Origin: JAOUEA01 sp963719165
GTDB lineage: Bacteria > Actinomycetota > UBA4738 > HRBIN12
DNA: 64,000 bases
Assembly: GCA_963719165.1 (NCBI GenBank)
Contig: CAVRAV010000001.1
Coordinates: 372,001-436,000 of the forward strand
Reading direction: 5' to 3'
The translations under genes were made by a program, and so were the position numbers. This document shows, piece after piece, positions 18,531 through 28,420 of the stretch; position 1 is the stretch's first letter; every line of letters begins with the position of its first letter. The notes below the pieces were generated by a model that was not told the DNA's origin, did no database searches, and saw only the letters and a program-made list of their open reading frames with translations.

Positions 18531-18975
18531 GATGGCCATGACGTTGGCGCGGCCGAGACTGTTGAAGAGCTGATGAAGGTGTTCGGATCTTGAATGGTAA
18601 GCAGCTGGTAAGCGGCTGACCTGGGACAACGCTCAAGTCGCGCTCACTATGATATGGCTGGCAGCCATAGAGGTCAGGGGTCCTTGGGTCCACTGACTAC
18701 GTGCGGAAGTGCCCTCCTGCGACGAGGATCATCAGCGCCACCAGGAGCGGCGGCAGCGAGGCCGGCGTCAGGCCCTTGCCCGCCGCTGGCCCGGCGGCCT
18801 CCGCCCCCGACTGGACGAGCGGATCCCACGGCCCGGATGCGGCGTAGCCGAAACCCGAAAATGCGTCCCGTCTCGATCCGCGATCGTCCGGTGCGTCCCG
18901 GAGGGCGACCGAGGGCGCCTGGGGTCGATCGCCGAAGCGTCGATCTCGGCGCTCGAAGCCATCCGCTAGACCCCT
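18531..18975. other. Intergenic region with no recognisable gene
   Basis: About 445 bases between the MFS remnant and the hydrolase gene. Apart from the damaged tRNA-Ala fragment at 18655-18693 I see no coding or structural feature. Confidence 0.4.
18655..18693 (+). repeat. Damaged third copy of the tRNA-Ala 3' end
   Basis: Matches the tRNA from the anticodon stem to the acceptor end but has an inserted T after GCAGCCA and lacks nine bases of the T loop and stem. It retains GAGGTCAGGGG and CCTTGGGTCCAC. It looks like an old internal attachment site. Confidence 0.75.
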
Positions 18976-19935
18976 TCATGGTGTTCCATCTAGGGGGTGG
19001 TTGCCGGCGTTCTCGAGGAAACGCTCGATCTCGCCAACCACGCGTTCCGGGTCGTCGATCCAGGGGACATGCATCGCGTCGGCGAGGCGGACGACACGGA
19101 GGTTTGGGTTCCTCGCAGCGAGGGCCTCGCCCTGTTCGGGCCCGCCGAAGAAGGCGTCGCGTTCCCCCCACAGGAACAACGTCGGCACCTCGAGCGCCTG
19201 CCAGCGCTCGCCCAGGATCAGACGACGCCGGAGTCCCCTGATATCACCGAGACAGCGACCCAGGCTGAGGTGACTGCCGGCATTCCGACGCGCCTGCACC
19301 ACATCTTCGTCGAGCAATAAGTCACCAACGCGCTCCGGATGCGTCACGAGGACCTTGCCCCAGAACTTCCGGTTGGTATCACGGGTCAAGTGGGACGTAG
19401 CGAATCGGGCGAGCGAGGGTCCGATGAGCGGGAGGCGGAACGCGGCGAGTGGCATCCGCAGCTGGAGCGGGACCGCGCGATGCACCCCGACGGGTGCGCC
19501 AACGAGGACGAGCCGCGAAACCCGCCCTGGGTTATCGATCGCGAAGACAACGGAGAACAGCCCGCCCATCGAATTGGCGACGAGATCGAGAGTTTGCACC
19601 TCGAGGGCATCGAGGATGTCGCGCAGGAACATTCGCGCGAGATCGAGCACATCCACACCCATGTAGTCGAAGGGATCCGCAACCCCGTGTCCGGGCAGAT
19701 CGACAGCGAGCACGCGGTGGTTCCGCGCGAGTTCGGGAAGGATCCGCACCCATATGAAAGCGTCGCTGAAGGCGCCGTGGACCAGCAGCAGCGGAGGACC
19801 TGTGCCGAGCTCCAGCACTTGCGTTTCGCCCTGCGACCAGCGCACGCGGCGGACAAGCGTGTCGGGCGCGCGCTGGGCGAGCAGAGCAGCCTGTGCCGCT
19901 TCGACATCTCGGTCCATCTCGGTCATGGTGCCCAT
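18976..19935 (-). CDS. Alpha/beta hydrolase
   Basis: 319-residue alpha/beta-hydrolase-fold enzyme of unknown substrate, without signal peptide. It shows the oxyanion strand PPLLLVHGAFSD, the nucleophile elbow VANSMGG (Ser, with Ala instead of the first Gly), FLWGERDAFF with the acid residue, and DAMHVPWIDDPE with the catalytic His. All triad residues are present. The ATG at 19935 follows GAAGGGAG. The frame is intact, unlike most of the island. It lies 134 bases downstream of the LuxR-type gene on the same strand and may be its target. Confidence 0.85.
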   Translation of the reverse strand: MGTMTEMDRDVEAAQAALLAQRAPDTLVRRVRWSQGETQVLELGTGPPLLLVHGAFSDAFIWVRILPELARNHRVLAVDLPGHGVADPFDYMGVDVLDLARMFLRDILDALEVQTLDLVANSMGGLFSVVFAIDNPGRVSRLVLVGAPVGVHRAVPLQLRMPLAAFRLPLIGPSLARFATSHLTRDTNRKFWGKVLVTHPERVGDLLLDEDVVQARRNAGSHLSLGRCLGDIRGLRRRLILGERWQALEVPTLFLWGERDAFFGGPEQGEALAARNPNLRVVRLADAMHVPWIDDPERVVGEIERFLENAGNHPLDGTP

Positions 19936-20069
19936 GACGGCTCCCTTCAGCCCGGGGTGACAGGTTCCGACCGACGGTAGAGAGGCGGGAGCGTCAGCGC
20001 TTCGGGAGGAACACCCAAATCGTCGGGGCGTCGCGGCGTGGGTATTTCTATGTAGTGGGGTGGTCGGAC

Positions 20070-21710
20070 CTAGACGAGATCGTGCTGGTAGGCGTATGAG
20101 GTGGCGGCCGACCGCGACGAGAGTCCCAGCTTCGTGAAGATGTTGCTGACGTGGCGAGCCACGGTCTTCTCGCTGATGACAAGCTCGTCGGCGATCGCCC
20201 GGTTGGTCTTTCCTGCCGAGACGAGGCGGAGCACCTCCACCTCGCGCGCGGTTAACCCGCCAGCGGCTGTTGGCGCTGCCCTCCGGAGGAGTTTCTCTAC
20301 GAGGGCGAGGTCCGGCGCTGCACCAAGCTGCCGGAAGACCCAACGCGCCGCGTCGAGCTCCATCTCCGCGGTGTCCGCGTCCCCGAGCTGCCGGCAGGCG
20401 AGTCCGATGAGGACTCGGACACGGCCGGCTTCGTAGGGCGCTTCGAGCTCTTGCCAGGCGGTCCACGCCTGACGGAGCGAGGCTAGCGCGGCTCGGGCGT
20501 CACCTTCGGCAAGCGCAACTGCTCCTAACGCGTGGGCCGCGACCGCGTGCAAGAGCGGCGAGTCGATACCCTGAGCGATCTGCGACAACTCATCGACGGC
20601 GATGCGGGCCGCAGGGGTGTCGTTTGCCGCCAGCATGATCTCGACGTAGGCGGAAAGCACCTTGGATCGGGTCACCCGGTCCTGCGCCTCATCCACCACG
20701 TGGCGGATCGCCGACTCCGCGGCCCCGACCTCACCTTCCGCCAGTCGCAGCAACGCCAGGCCGGGCTGCGGGTTGCGCCCCCACTGGTTGGCCTCGCGGT
20801 ATGCCTCCTTGGCCTTCCCGAACTCACCGCGCAACCGATGGAGCTCGGCCAATCGGAAAAGGGCCATGCCGACGGCGGGCTGACCCGGCGGCTGGGACAG
20901 CCGTTCCCGCGCACGCTGGGCTTCGTCCATCGCGTCCGACCACCGGCCGTGGAACTGCATGAGCTCGGCGCGATAGACGAGGCATTGACCGCGGTAGGGG
21001 ACGAGGTCCGGTTGCGTCGCGCACCAGTCGTTCAGGGCCGCGGTCCACTCCTGCGCCCGACGGAGGTCGAACATCTCCTGGCAGGCATCGATCACGCCGC
21101 AGTAGATGGTCCCGGCCAGGATCGGAGAGACCTCGCCTGCCGTGACGGCAACCATGACCTCGTCGAGCACCGCCATGCCATCCGCAACCTCGCCAAGCAT
21201 GATCATGGCCTGCCCGCGGCCGTGTTGGGCGAGCGCGGCCAGGTCCGGGTCGTCGAAACGGTCGCCGATCTCAGCGGCCTGGCTGAAGGTTGCATAGGCA
21301 GCCGCGCCGTCTCCCTCGACGAGGAGGTTCTGCATCCCGATCGGCACGAGCAGGTAACCGCGCTCCACGCAGTCGAGCTCGCCGTCGTCGAGCAGCCGTG
21401 CGGCTCGAGCTAGCCAGCCGCCGCCACGGGCCATCTCGCCCCTGTTCATAAAGCCGAACGCCAACCAAAGCCCGCAACGAACAGCTCGCTGGGGGTGGCC
21501 CCGACTCAGGTGCTCGTGGTGCGCCCGCGCCCAGACATGCTCGCTATCCGCATCCCTGCCGATCAAGTATGCGGCCGTCGCGAGCAGCTCGAGGTCTTCG
21601 GGCTCGAGCGGCGCTTCGTGATCCGCGACCGATAGCTGGGTAAACGCATCCCCCCACGCGCGCCTGCCAAAAGATTCACGCCCCCGATCGAGCGTGTCGT
21701 CGATGGCCAT
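20070..21710 (-). CDS. LuxR-family regulator with TPR-like region
   Basis: 546-residue intact regulator. The N-terminal ~450 residues are helical repeats (for example HPQRAVRCGLWLAFGFMNRG, AALAQHGRGQAMIMLGEVAD, YEAGRVRVLIGLACRQLGDA). The C-terminus is a LuxR helix-turn-helix (LTAREVEVLRLVSAGKTNRA, ISEKTVARHVSNIFTKLGLS). No AAA domain is present, so it resembles the back half of the 14349-17115 regulator. The start ATG 21710 has CAGGAG five bases upstream. It is followed by the alpha/beta hydrolase and preceded, divergently, by copy 2 of the unknown gene. Confidence 0.85.
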   Translation of the reverse strand: MAIDDTLDRGRESFGRRAWGDAFTQLSVADHEAPLEPEDLELLATAAYLIGRDADSEHVWARAHHEHLSRGHPQRAVRCGLWLAFGFMNRGEMARGGGWLARAARLLDDGELDCVERGYLLVPIGMQNLLVEGDGAAAYATFSQAAEIGDRFDDPDLAALAQHGRGQAMIMLGEVADGMAVLDEVMVAVTAGEVSPILAGTIYCGVIDACQEMFDLRRAQEWTAALNDWCATQPDLVPYRGQCLVYRAELMQFHGRWSDAMDEAQRARERLSQPPGQPAVGMALFRLAELHRLRGEFGKAKEAYREANQWGRNPQPGLALLRLAEGEVGAAESAIRHVVDEAQDRVTRSKVLSAYVEIMLAANDTPAARIAVDELSQIAQGIDSPLLHAVAAHALGAVALAEGDARAALASLRQAWTAWQELEAPYEAGRVRVLIGLACRQLGDADTAEMELDAARWVFRQLGAAPDLALVEKLLRRAAPTAAGGLTAREVEVLRLVSAGKTNRAIADELVISEKTVARHVSNIFTKLGLSSRSAATSYAYQHDLV

Positions 21711-21849
21711 AGATCTCCTGCCCGGGAGACTCTCGCCGCAGGCATCTCCATCCGGCGCCTGGTGTGTACCTGGCACCTTACAGGTCGTCGGCACCCATCG
21801 TTCTCGAAACCTAACGGCCGTGCTTAGCCGTGGGGGACATCCTGCCATT

Positions 21850-22180
21850 TGAGCATCGGATTGGTGCAGTTGGTGCGCGTGATCGCCTCCGAGGACGGCC
21901 ACGTCGTCCGGGAGGCGACCGTTGGCGAGTCGCCCCGGTGATCGGTGCGTCCGTCCTGGCAGCCGAGCACTGGGACTTCGTCCTGGCCTCGAACACCGCA
22001 CAGGTGCTTCGGCACCGACTCGGGATCACGCTCAAGGACCTCGTCCGCTCGCACGCGTTCGGATGGTAGGAACTGACTATCCGCGAGCTCTTCGAGGACC
22101 CGGAGATCATGAAGGAGCCGCGCCTGAGGCCTTCGCCATCACCGATCGACATGATCCGGCTGGGGGTTCAAGGGAGCTGA
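21850..22180 (+). pseudogene. Unknown gene, copy 2 (degenerate)
   Basis: Clearly related at base and protein level to 17209-17615. It carries VRVIASEDGHVVREATVG, EHWDFVLASNTAQVLRHRLG, LKDLVRSHAFGW and SPIDMIRLG. It lacks the N-terminal hydrophobic segment, has a frame change near 21930 and a TAG directly after AFGW (copy 1 reads a sense codon there). It ends at TGA 22178-22180. Stop plus truncation indicate a real pseudogene. Confidence 0.6.
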
Positions 22181-22618
22181 GGGGCTAGAAATTGGCGTTC
22201 GAGGACGCCCTGGAGCGCGAGCCGAAGGCCGTTCCGACCGTTGGCATGACCCGCTGTCGTCGTTCCCGTGGCGATGATCCCGTGATCCACCACCTGCGTC
22301 GCGCGGATCACTGCTCGGGCGCCTCGCGCCAGGACCGCATCCTCCATGCCGACTCGACTTCGCCCCCCGCGTTCAATTTGCGCTCTACTTGGGGCGGAGT
22401 GGGCTGCCAATCGCGAAGTGCCTGCAGTCGATGATCGCTTCATCAACGATCTTGTCAAACCCCCTTCTGACCCTGGCACGCACACACATAGCTGCGCAGG
22501 TCAGCATCCAAACAGTCCTGAATGACACGTAGCAGCCCGAGGTGGAACAGGCGATCCCTACGCGCGGCGCCACACGGTGGCGTAGGCTCATCTGGCCGAT
22601 TTCCTGGAGGTGTCGAAG
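22181..22618. other. Intergenic region with no recognisable gene
   Basis: About 440 bases. Open frames here are short and have no family resemblance. Nothing recognised. Confidence 0.4.
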
Positions 22619-23686
22619 ATGCCGATCGACCCGGCGTGCCAACCGATCGCCAACGCCATCGCCACGCTCGAGTCGAACCGAGACGCCATCCGGGCAGGGT
22701 TGCCCGCACTGACACCGCTCGATCGGTGGAAGGCGATGGCTCAGATCGGCGATATCGGCCGTCAGATCGCCGATCTGCGCGTGCAACTCGACACATGCCA
22801 GCGCCAACACGCCGCCGCGTATTCAGCCGAAGTCGTGATCTTCGACACCACCGGTGCTCCACTGGCGTCGAGAAGGGCGAGCTTGTGGCAGGTCGACGGC
22901 CCGAGCGCGACACTTCTGGAGGAGGGCCCGCTCTCGGGCACGAGCCTTTCGTTCACGACCCTGCCGCCCGCAGGCCCAGTCGGGGTCACCATCGCCGAGA
23001 TCGGGACCGCAGGCGTGCAAGGAGTGGATTTCCGGTCCGGTCCGCTCGATGAGCTTCCACGGAAGTCTGCCGGCGACCCGTCGGGTCGGATCGAGATCGT
23101 CATCGGCCCCGTTCTGAGTTTCGACGCGGGGGAGATCCAGGGTTGGCTCTCTGATCTCGTTCTCCCTCAACGCACCTCGACCGCCTTGAACACGCCGCTG
23201 GCCTCGGGAACGGTGGACATCGTGTGGGCGACCGTCGGAATCACCCTGGTCCCGGGCTCGATCCGATTTTCCGCATCCGGGACGCTCACTGTGGATGGCA
23301 CCCTCTTCGGCACGCAGTCCGCCCCCTTCTCCCTCGAGTTGCCGCTACGTTTCGGGCTTCCGCAGACCCCCGGCCCTAATACCGGATGCAACGTTGTGAT
23401 GGCGGTATCGCCGGGTCCGAGCCTCATCGTCGGCGGACAGCTGGGAGCGATCGTGAACCCGATCGCTCGCTTCTTCTTCGACTTCTGCGGGGGGGCCGCT
23501 CTCACGTTGATGAGGGAGAGACTCAACGACGTGTTGCTTGAGTCGACCGCAGCTCTCTTCGGGCTGGACGACCCGTCGAGGCTTCCGATCATCTCGCTGC
23601 GCCGCTTCGATATCACGGCGACTGCTGCGACGATCCAGCCGACGCTCGGCGGTTTCGGTGAGGTGCTCTCCACGTTCCTCCCGTAG
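22619..23686 (+). CDS. Unknown 355-residue protein
   Basis: Intact gene I do not recognise. Residues 1-65 form a helical, possibly coiled-coil region with two Cys (PACQPI and LDTCQRQ). A beta-rich middle follows, reminiscent of an Ig-like or carbohydrate-binding fold (AEVVIFDTTGAPLASRRASL, SFTTLPPAGPVGVTIAEIGT). The C-terminal half is rich in Val, Ile and Gly (FRFG-type strands, IVGGQLGAIVNPIARFFFDF). There is no signal peptide. ATG 22619 with TGGAGG eight bases upstream is preferred over GTG 22610. High-GC third positions and a single long frame argue for a real gene. Confidence 0.6.
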   Translation: MPIDPACQPIANAIATLESNRDAIRAGLPALTPLDRWKAMAQIGDIGRQIADLRVQLDTCQRQHAAAYSAEVVIFDTTGAPLASRRASLWQVDGPSATLLEEGPLSGTSLSFTTLPPAGPVGVTIAEIGTAGVQGVDFRSGPLDELPRKSAGDPSGRIEIVIGPVLSFDAGEIQGWLSDLVLPQRTSTALNTPLASGTVDIVWATVGITLVPGSIRFSASGTLTVDGTLFGTQSAPFSLELPLRFGLPQTPGPNTGCNVVMAVSPGPSLIVGGQLGAIVNPIARFFFDFCGGAALTLMRERLNDVLLESTAALFGLDDPSRLPIISLRRFDITATAATIQPTLGGFGEVLSTFLP

Positions 23687-24270
23687 TTCGCGATCCCTCG
23701 CTCCGTACCCATCCGACCGGCGTTGCGCCAGCAGGAATGCAGGCCACAGCAGGCTTCTGCGGGAGGAGGGTGATGATCTGGTCGACGTACGAGCGTCGAA
23801 GAGAAGCTTGTTCGTGCGGATTGGCAAAAGACTCCCTGCTCGCGCATGGTGGCTTCTGGCCCGGTTCGCATGCGAGGTGGAAACGTGAAGGCGGTGAGCG
23901 ACCTCGCCGGCCACATGAGCACCGCGTGCACGCCCTTGGCCTATCTCCATCCCGACGAGGACGTTGCGGTCGCCGCGATCCATACGGGGAACGGCAACTC
24001 GGCGGTCGCGGTGATCCTGGAACGATTCATTCCCGCACGATGAAGACCGGCTCCGTTCGCGAGGTCCGCACCAACGCCCCGCACTTGAATCACCAACCAG
24101 CTACGGTCTAGCGCCTCTGTGTCTAGAACTGACGGCCTCAGTAGGCACATCGGGCTCCCGTGGACGGACGCGACCCCAGTGACGTTGGGTGGGCACATGC
24201 GCCAGGCGGTCATCCGGGATCAGGGTCAGTCTTCGAGGTTCGCGGTCGTCGCGCTGATGGACCCGACCAT
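23687..24270 (+). other. Degenerate tract, possible end of a beta-lactamase-fold serine hydrolase
   Basis: No intact gene. Fragments in two frames resemble the last part of a class C-type serine hydrolase: AHGGFWPGSHAR (an HxG-like motif) near 23839-23875 and LHPDEDVAVAAIHTGN near 23946-23993, ending ILERFIPAR at 24040. The N-terminal catalytic part is absent. The remaining bases to 24270 hold nothing I recognise. Confidence 0.35.
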
Positions 24271-26433
24271 TCACCTTCGATTCGATCGAGCATCGACCGG
24301 GCTGGGCCTCATCACGGGAACCCGGCCTCGCACCATGGTGCCTCCTCCCGGCTGGCTTTCGACCTCCAGCCTCCCGCCGATCGCATCGAGGCGATCGGCC
24401 ATCCCCTGTAAGCCGGACCCCTTCACCGCACCCGGATCGAACCCTCGGCCGTCGTCCTGGATGTCGAACGCCAGCCACCCATCGGATTCCGAAAGACGTA
24501 TCGCCGCCGAGGACGCGTCGGAGTACTTCGACACGTTTTGCAGCGCCTCGAGCGCGCAGAAGTAGACGGCGGCCTCAACGTCCTGGTCATACCGACCGAT
24601 CCCCTCCGCGTCGACGACCGTCTGGACGGTTGCCTTCCCCGCCTGTGCGCCGAGCGCGGCGGCGAGACCGCGGTCGGCCAACAGCGGCGGGTAGATCCCA
24701 CGGGCGAGGTCGCGCAGCTCGTTGAGCGCGTCCTGGAGCGCCACCCTAAGCGGCGGGATCGCATCTCCGAGCGTTTCGAGCCGGTCGGGATCCCCCGCCA
24801 CCCGCTCGAGCAGGCGGAGCTGCACGCCGAGTGCGACGAGCTGCTGCTGCGCGCCGTCGTGTAGGTTCCGTTCGATCCTCCGTCGTTCCGAGTCCTGCGC
24901 TTCGACGAGGCGGCGGCGGGACGCACGGAGCTCGTCGATCGTGAGCCGGAGCTCCGCGGTCAGCCGGACGTTCCGAACGACCAGACCGGCCTGGGATGCG
25001 ACGTGCTCGATGAGTGCAGCTTCTGGGGGCGACAACGCCTCGTTCTTCGGCTTGAACAGCACGATCGTGCCGAGGGTCTCGGCGTCCTGGCGGATGTCCG
25101 CCGTGATGGTGGAGTCCTCGAACGGTGGCGGTACGCCATCGTCGAGAGCCTGGATCGGCGGCGGCATCGGTGAGCCGCCCGGCCAGGTGGCGACGGCTCG
25201 CAGGTGCGTCCCGACCCGGATCCACACCTCGACGCGCGTCGCTCCCGTGCCGCTCGCGACGAGGGCAACCATGCGGTCCAGCTGCTCTTCGAGCGATCCC
25301 GTCCGCGCCATCGCGTCGGCGAACCTCGATACCACCTCGTACGGGGTCGCTCGCTCCCCGTAGACGATCCGGTTGGCCGCGAGCTGCGCGCGTCGCCGCA
25401 GCGGATGGAACAGCATGGCGATCGCGACGGCGGCAACGATCGTGAGGATCGGACCTCCTCCTGAGCCCACGAACGCGCCCACGCCCACGACGATCACGAC
25501 GTAGACGGCGGTCAAGCCGGTCGCGAGGACCCCGTAGACCACTGCCCGGTTGATGATGAAATCGATCTCGTACAGACCGTGCTTGAGGATCGCGATCGTG
25601 ATCGCCACGGGGAGGCCGAAGAGCGCGACCGCGCCCGACGTGAGGCTGATGGTGGTCGTGACCCACGAGTCGCCCCCGCCGGCGACGAGGGTGACCGTCA
25701 AGGCGACCTGAGAGAGGAAGAACAGCGCCGCGATGAACGCCACCCACTTGATCTGTTGCCGCTGCTCGACGTCGCCGGATCGGTGACGCGCCACGACCGC
25801 AGCAGCGGCCGCCGCGAACAGCGCCACGGATACGGCGCCGAGACCGGGGAACGTCCCGACGAACGTTCCCTTGAAGGACGACACGGCAAGTGGATTCTCG
25901 AAGCTGACGGAGATGCCGCCCGGCACGGGCAACGCGATCTGGCGAGGCGTCACCACGAGAGCCGCGATCCCGACGATCGTCGCGACCAGTGTGGCCACGG
26001 CGACCGGTCGCCACCGGGGCGACGGCAACGATCCGGTCGGGAAGATCAGCAAGATGTACGCCAGCCCGTAGACGATCGGAACGAACATCCATTCCGACCA
26101 CGCACCGACGAGTTCCGGTGCGGGCACCGTGCCGGGCTGCACGATGCCGAGCATCGCGTACGCCGAGGTGACGAGGATGACCGCCTGGGCCGCGCCCTCG
26201 GCCAGTAGTAACCAACCGATGCGATTGGGGACGCGGCGGACCACCACCGCTCCGAGAGACGCGTAGAGGACCGCACCCACCGGGGCCGCCGGAAACGAGT
26301 ATCTGTCGGCCGACTTCAGGGACGACCACGTCAGGAGCGTGAGGATCGACCCCGTGATCGCGATGACGACGACGGCGACCAACAGGCCGAACGCGAAGCG
26401 CGCGGCATTCGCGCGGTCGTCTACACCTGGCAT
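24271..26433 (-). CDS. Membrane sensor histidine kinase (7TM-like + GAF + HisKA_3)
   Basis: 720-residue sensor of the NarL-type (HPK7) class. The N-terminal half has about eight to ten membrane segments (for example FAFGLLVAVVVIAITGSILT, VVYGVLATGLTAVYVVIVVG). A GAF-like domain follows (residues ~370-500), then the dimerisation/phospho-acceptor helix with ERRRIERNLHDGAQQQL, His in LHDGA. The ATPase domain closes the protein (DDGRGFDPG, GSGLQGMADRL). A NarL-type response regulator would be the expected partner, but none is adjacent; the island LuxR proteins lack receiver domains. The frame is intact. Confidence 0.87.
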   Translation of the reverse strand: MPGVDDRANAARFAFGLLVAVVVIAITGSILTLLTWSSLKSADRYSFPAAPVGAVLYASLGAVVVRRVPNRIGWLLLAEGAAQAVILVTSAYAMLGIVQPGTVPAPELVGAWSEWMFVPIVYGLAYILLIFPTGSLPSPRWRPVAVATLVATIVGIAALVVTPRQIALPVPGGISVSFENPLAVSSFKGTFVGTFPGLGAVSVALFAAAAAAVVARHRSGDVEQRQQIKWVAFIAALFFLSQVALTVTLVAGGGDSWVTTTISLTSGAVALFGLPVAITIAILKHGLYEIDFIINRAVVYGVLATGLTAVYVVIVVGVGAFVGSGGGPILTIVAAVAIAMLFHPLRRRAQLAANRIVYGERATPYEVVSRFADAMARTGSLEEQLDRMVALVASGTGATRVEVWIRVGTHLRAVATWPGGSPMPPPIQALDDGVPPPFEDSTITADIRQDAETLGTIVLFKPKNEALSPPEAALIEHVASQAGLVVRNVRLTAELRLTIDELRASRRRLVEAQDSERRRIERNLHDGAQQQLVALGVQLRLLERVAGDPDRLETLGDAIPPLRVALQDALNELRDLARGIYPPLLADRGLAAALGAQAGKATVQTVVDAEGIGRYDQDVEAAVYFCALEALQNVSKYSDASSAAIRLSESDGWLAFDIQDDGRGFDPGAVKGSGLQGMADRLDAIGGRLEVESQPGGGTMVRGRVPVMRPSPVDARSNRR

Positions 26434-26779
26434 GATGACCGAACCCCGGCCCCGGCTCTCGAACGGAGCCGCTCGCCTGGATCAGTATCCCTGTCTCGAT
26501 GTGCGAGCGCATGGGTGCCACCACCACTCGACGCCGGGAGAACCTCACTCGATCGTGGGTGGTCGTCCCGCCAACGGGAACCACATGAGAAATGAACGAC
26601 AGCCTAGGTCGGCTCCGGCCGATCGGTGTCGTCGGGTCGCCTGATGCATTGACACTCCGAGCAAGTTGTTGGAGGAGCTGAGTGTCGTGAGGCCGAAACA
26701 TGAAACCGCACGCGGTGATCCACGATCGTGTGTTCGCCAGGCCTAGGCGAAAGAGTCCAAGGCCCGACCCGTTATCGTC
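26434..26779. other. Intergenic region with no recognisable gene
   Basis: About 345 bases upstream of the histidine kinase and downstream of the DUF6220-like gene. Nothing recognised. Confidence 0.4.
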
Positions 26780-27163
26780 TCAGCTGGGGACCGTGGTGCC
26801 CCGAAGTGTCCTTGTCCCTCGCTGCGCCAGATGGTAGCCGAGGGCGAAGATGAACAGAGCATTGAGCACGTGGAGGGACCGCAGCCAACGTGGGTGGAGC
26901 GCCGGGTCGGCGAAGAGCGGCTGCAGGAACACGAGCAAGAAAAGCAGCGCTGTCAGGCCGAGGACGGCCCGACCCATGCGGCCGACGATCGCGGCGATGA
27001 GCATCAGGATCGGTATGAGGTGCAGGACGATGAACCCCCATTGCCGATGGGCCTCCATGCTTTCACCGCCCAGCACACCAAGGCCGGCGAGGAGGAACTG
27101 GATCACCGTAGCGAGCACGAACAGCCAGGCAAGCCAAACGAAGATCTTGCGCGCCGTGTCCAT
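26780..27163 (-). CDS. Small four-helix membrane protein, DUF6220-like
   Basis: 127-residue integral membrane protein with four hydrophobic segments (IFVWLAWLFVLATVIQFLLA, WGFIVLHLIPILMLIAAIVG, VLGLTALLFLLVFLQPLF, SLHVLNALFIFALGYHLA). His residues at the ends of helices two and four (HRQWG, YHLAQ) are typical of DUF6220-type proteins. Role unknown. The start at ATG 27163 gives the N-terminus just before the first helix; a longer in-frame start (27253) would add a non-conserved 30 residues. GGGAGGGG upstream supports 27163. Confidence 0.65.
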   Translation of the reverse strand: MDTARKIFVWLAWLFVLATVIQFLLAGLGVLGGESMEAHRQWGFIVLHLIPILMLIAAIVGRMGRAVLGLTALLFLLVFLQPLFADPALHPRWLRSLHVLNALFIFALGYHLAQRGTRTLRGTTVPS

Positions 27164-27298
27164 CAATGAACCCCTCCCGTCCATTCTCCCCGAGCTTCGT
27201 CGCGATCGCGGCAACCTTCGCAGTTGATCATTGGATGATGGCAGACGCAGCACCGGGGATGCTGTACCCGACCGGGCACGGCACCGTTCGGTCAGGTA

Positions 27299-28420
27299 CT
27301 AATCGTTAGAGCCGTCAGAGCGCCCGGTACCGGAGGGTGAGGTTCCCTTGAGGTTCCCCCCGTTCCACGGACGGGTCAGGTGAGATGTTCTCATGCGTCG
27401 GCTTCCTCGGCGGTCGCGTTTCGGGAACTCGAACTCGATGGGGCTCAGGTAGCCGATCGAGGCGTGACGCCTCTTGGGGTTGTAGAAGCCCTCGATGTAG
27501 TCGAAGACGGCATCCGCGAGCTCCTTGCGGGTCTCCCACCGGCGGCGGTCGAGCGACTCGAGCTGCGGCGTGCCGAAGAACGACTCGGCCATGGAGTTAT
27601 CGAAGCGATCACCGATCGTGCCCATCGATCCCAAGATCCCGGCGGCCCTCAGGCGTCGGCCGAAGGCCCAGGAGGTGTATCGGGCTCCGTGGTCGCTGTG
27701 GCAGATGGTCTTTCCATCTTCGGGCCGGCGTCCCCACACGGCCATCTGCAAGGCGTCGACCACCAGCTCCGAGCGCATGTGCTCTGCGATCGACGACCCG
27801 ATGATCCGGCGGCTCCACGCGTCCAGGACCGTGGCGAGGTAGACCGTGCCCTCGAGGGTCGCATGCCCCCTCACGTCCCGGACCCAGAGCCGGTCCGGGC
27901 CATCGACTCCGGAGTGATGCACCACGAAATCCTCTGCCGCCATCGCGCCGGGATCGCGACGCGTGGTGCCCTGTGCCGGCGCCGGCAGATGCCCTCGATG
28001 TCGTGGATGCGCACGAGCCTTGCGACCCGGTTCTGCCCGACGCGGATCCCCTCGCCGAGCACGAGCTCACGATGGACCCTTGGCGAGCCCTACGTCCCGC
28101 GAGAAGCTGCATGGATCGCCCGGATGCGCCCCAACAGGAACGCGTCCTGGCGGGCTCTGGTACTGGGCGGTCCTTGCGGTGCCTGGACCCGTAGAACGCG
28201 CTGCGGGAGACGCCCAGCGAGCGGCAGAGAATCGCCGCCGGGTAGTCGGCCTTCTCCACCGCAACGAGGTGATAGTCACCTCGGGTGGAAGCTGCTCGCG
28301 TTTGCGAAGAAGGCCGCGGCGTTTCCCAGGAGCTCCTTCTCCATCCTGAGCACCCGGTTCTCCCGCCGCGGGCGCACCAGCTCGGCACGTTCCTCGGTGC
28401 TACCCTTCCTTGCGGCCCCG
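27299..28420 (-). pseudogene. IS3-family transposase orfAB remnant
   Basis: The intact last part (27299-27943) carries the DDE core: the region before WVRDV, HSDHGARYTSWAFGRRL (second Asp) and DNSMAESFFGT (catalytic Glu), then YNPKRRHASIGYLSP. Upstream pieces in other frames match the orfB start (YHLVAVEKADYPAAILCRSL) and HTH-like RVGQNRVARLVRIHDIEGIC. The orfA end reads ELVRPRRENRVLRMEKELL at about 28300-28390. The front of orfA is missing and several frame changes are present. The remnant abuts the right attachment repeat. Confidence 0.8.

Noticed and set aside
18976..20466. The alpha/beta hydrolase read as a 496-residue protein
   Set aside because: The first ~175 residues overlap the LuxR gene in another frame and look like noise; the start at 19935 has its own ribosome-binding site and gives the usual length.
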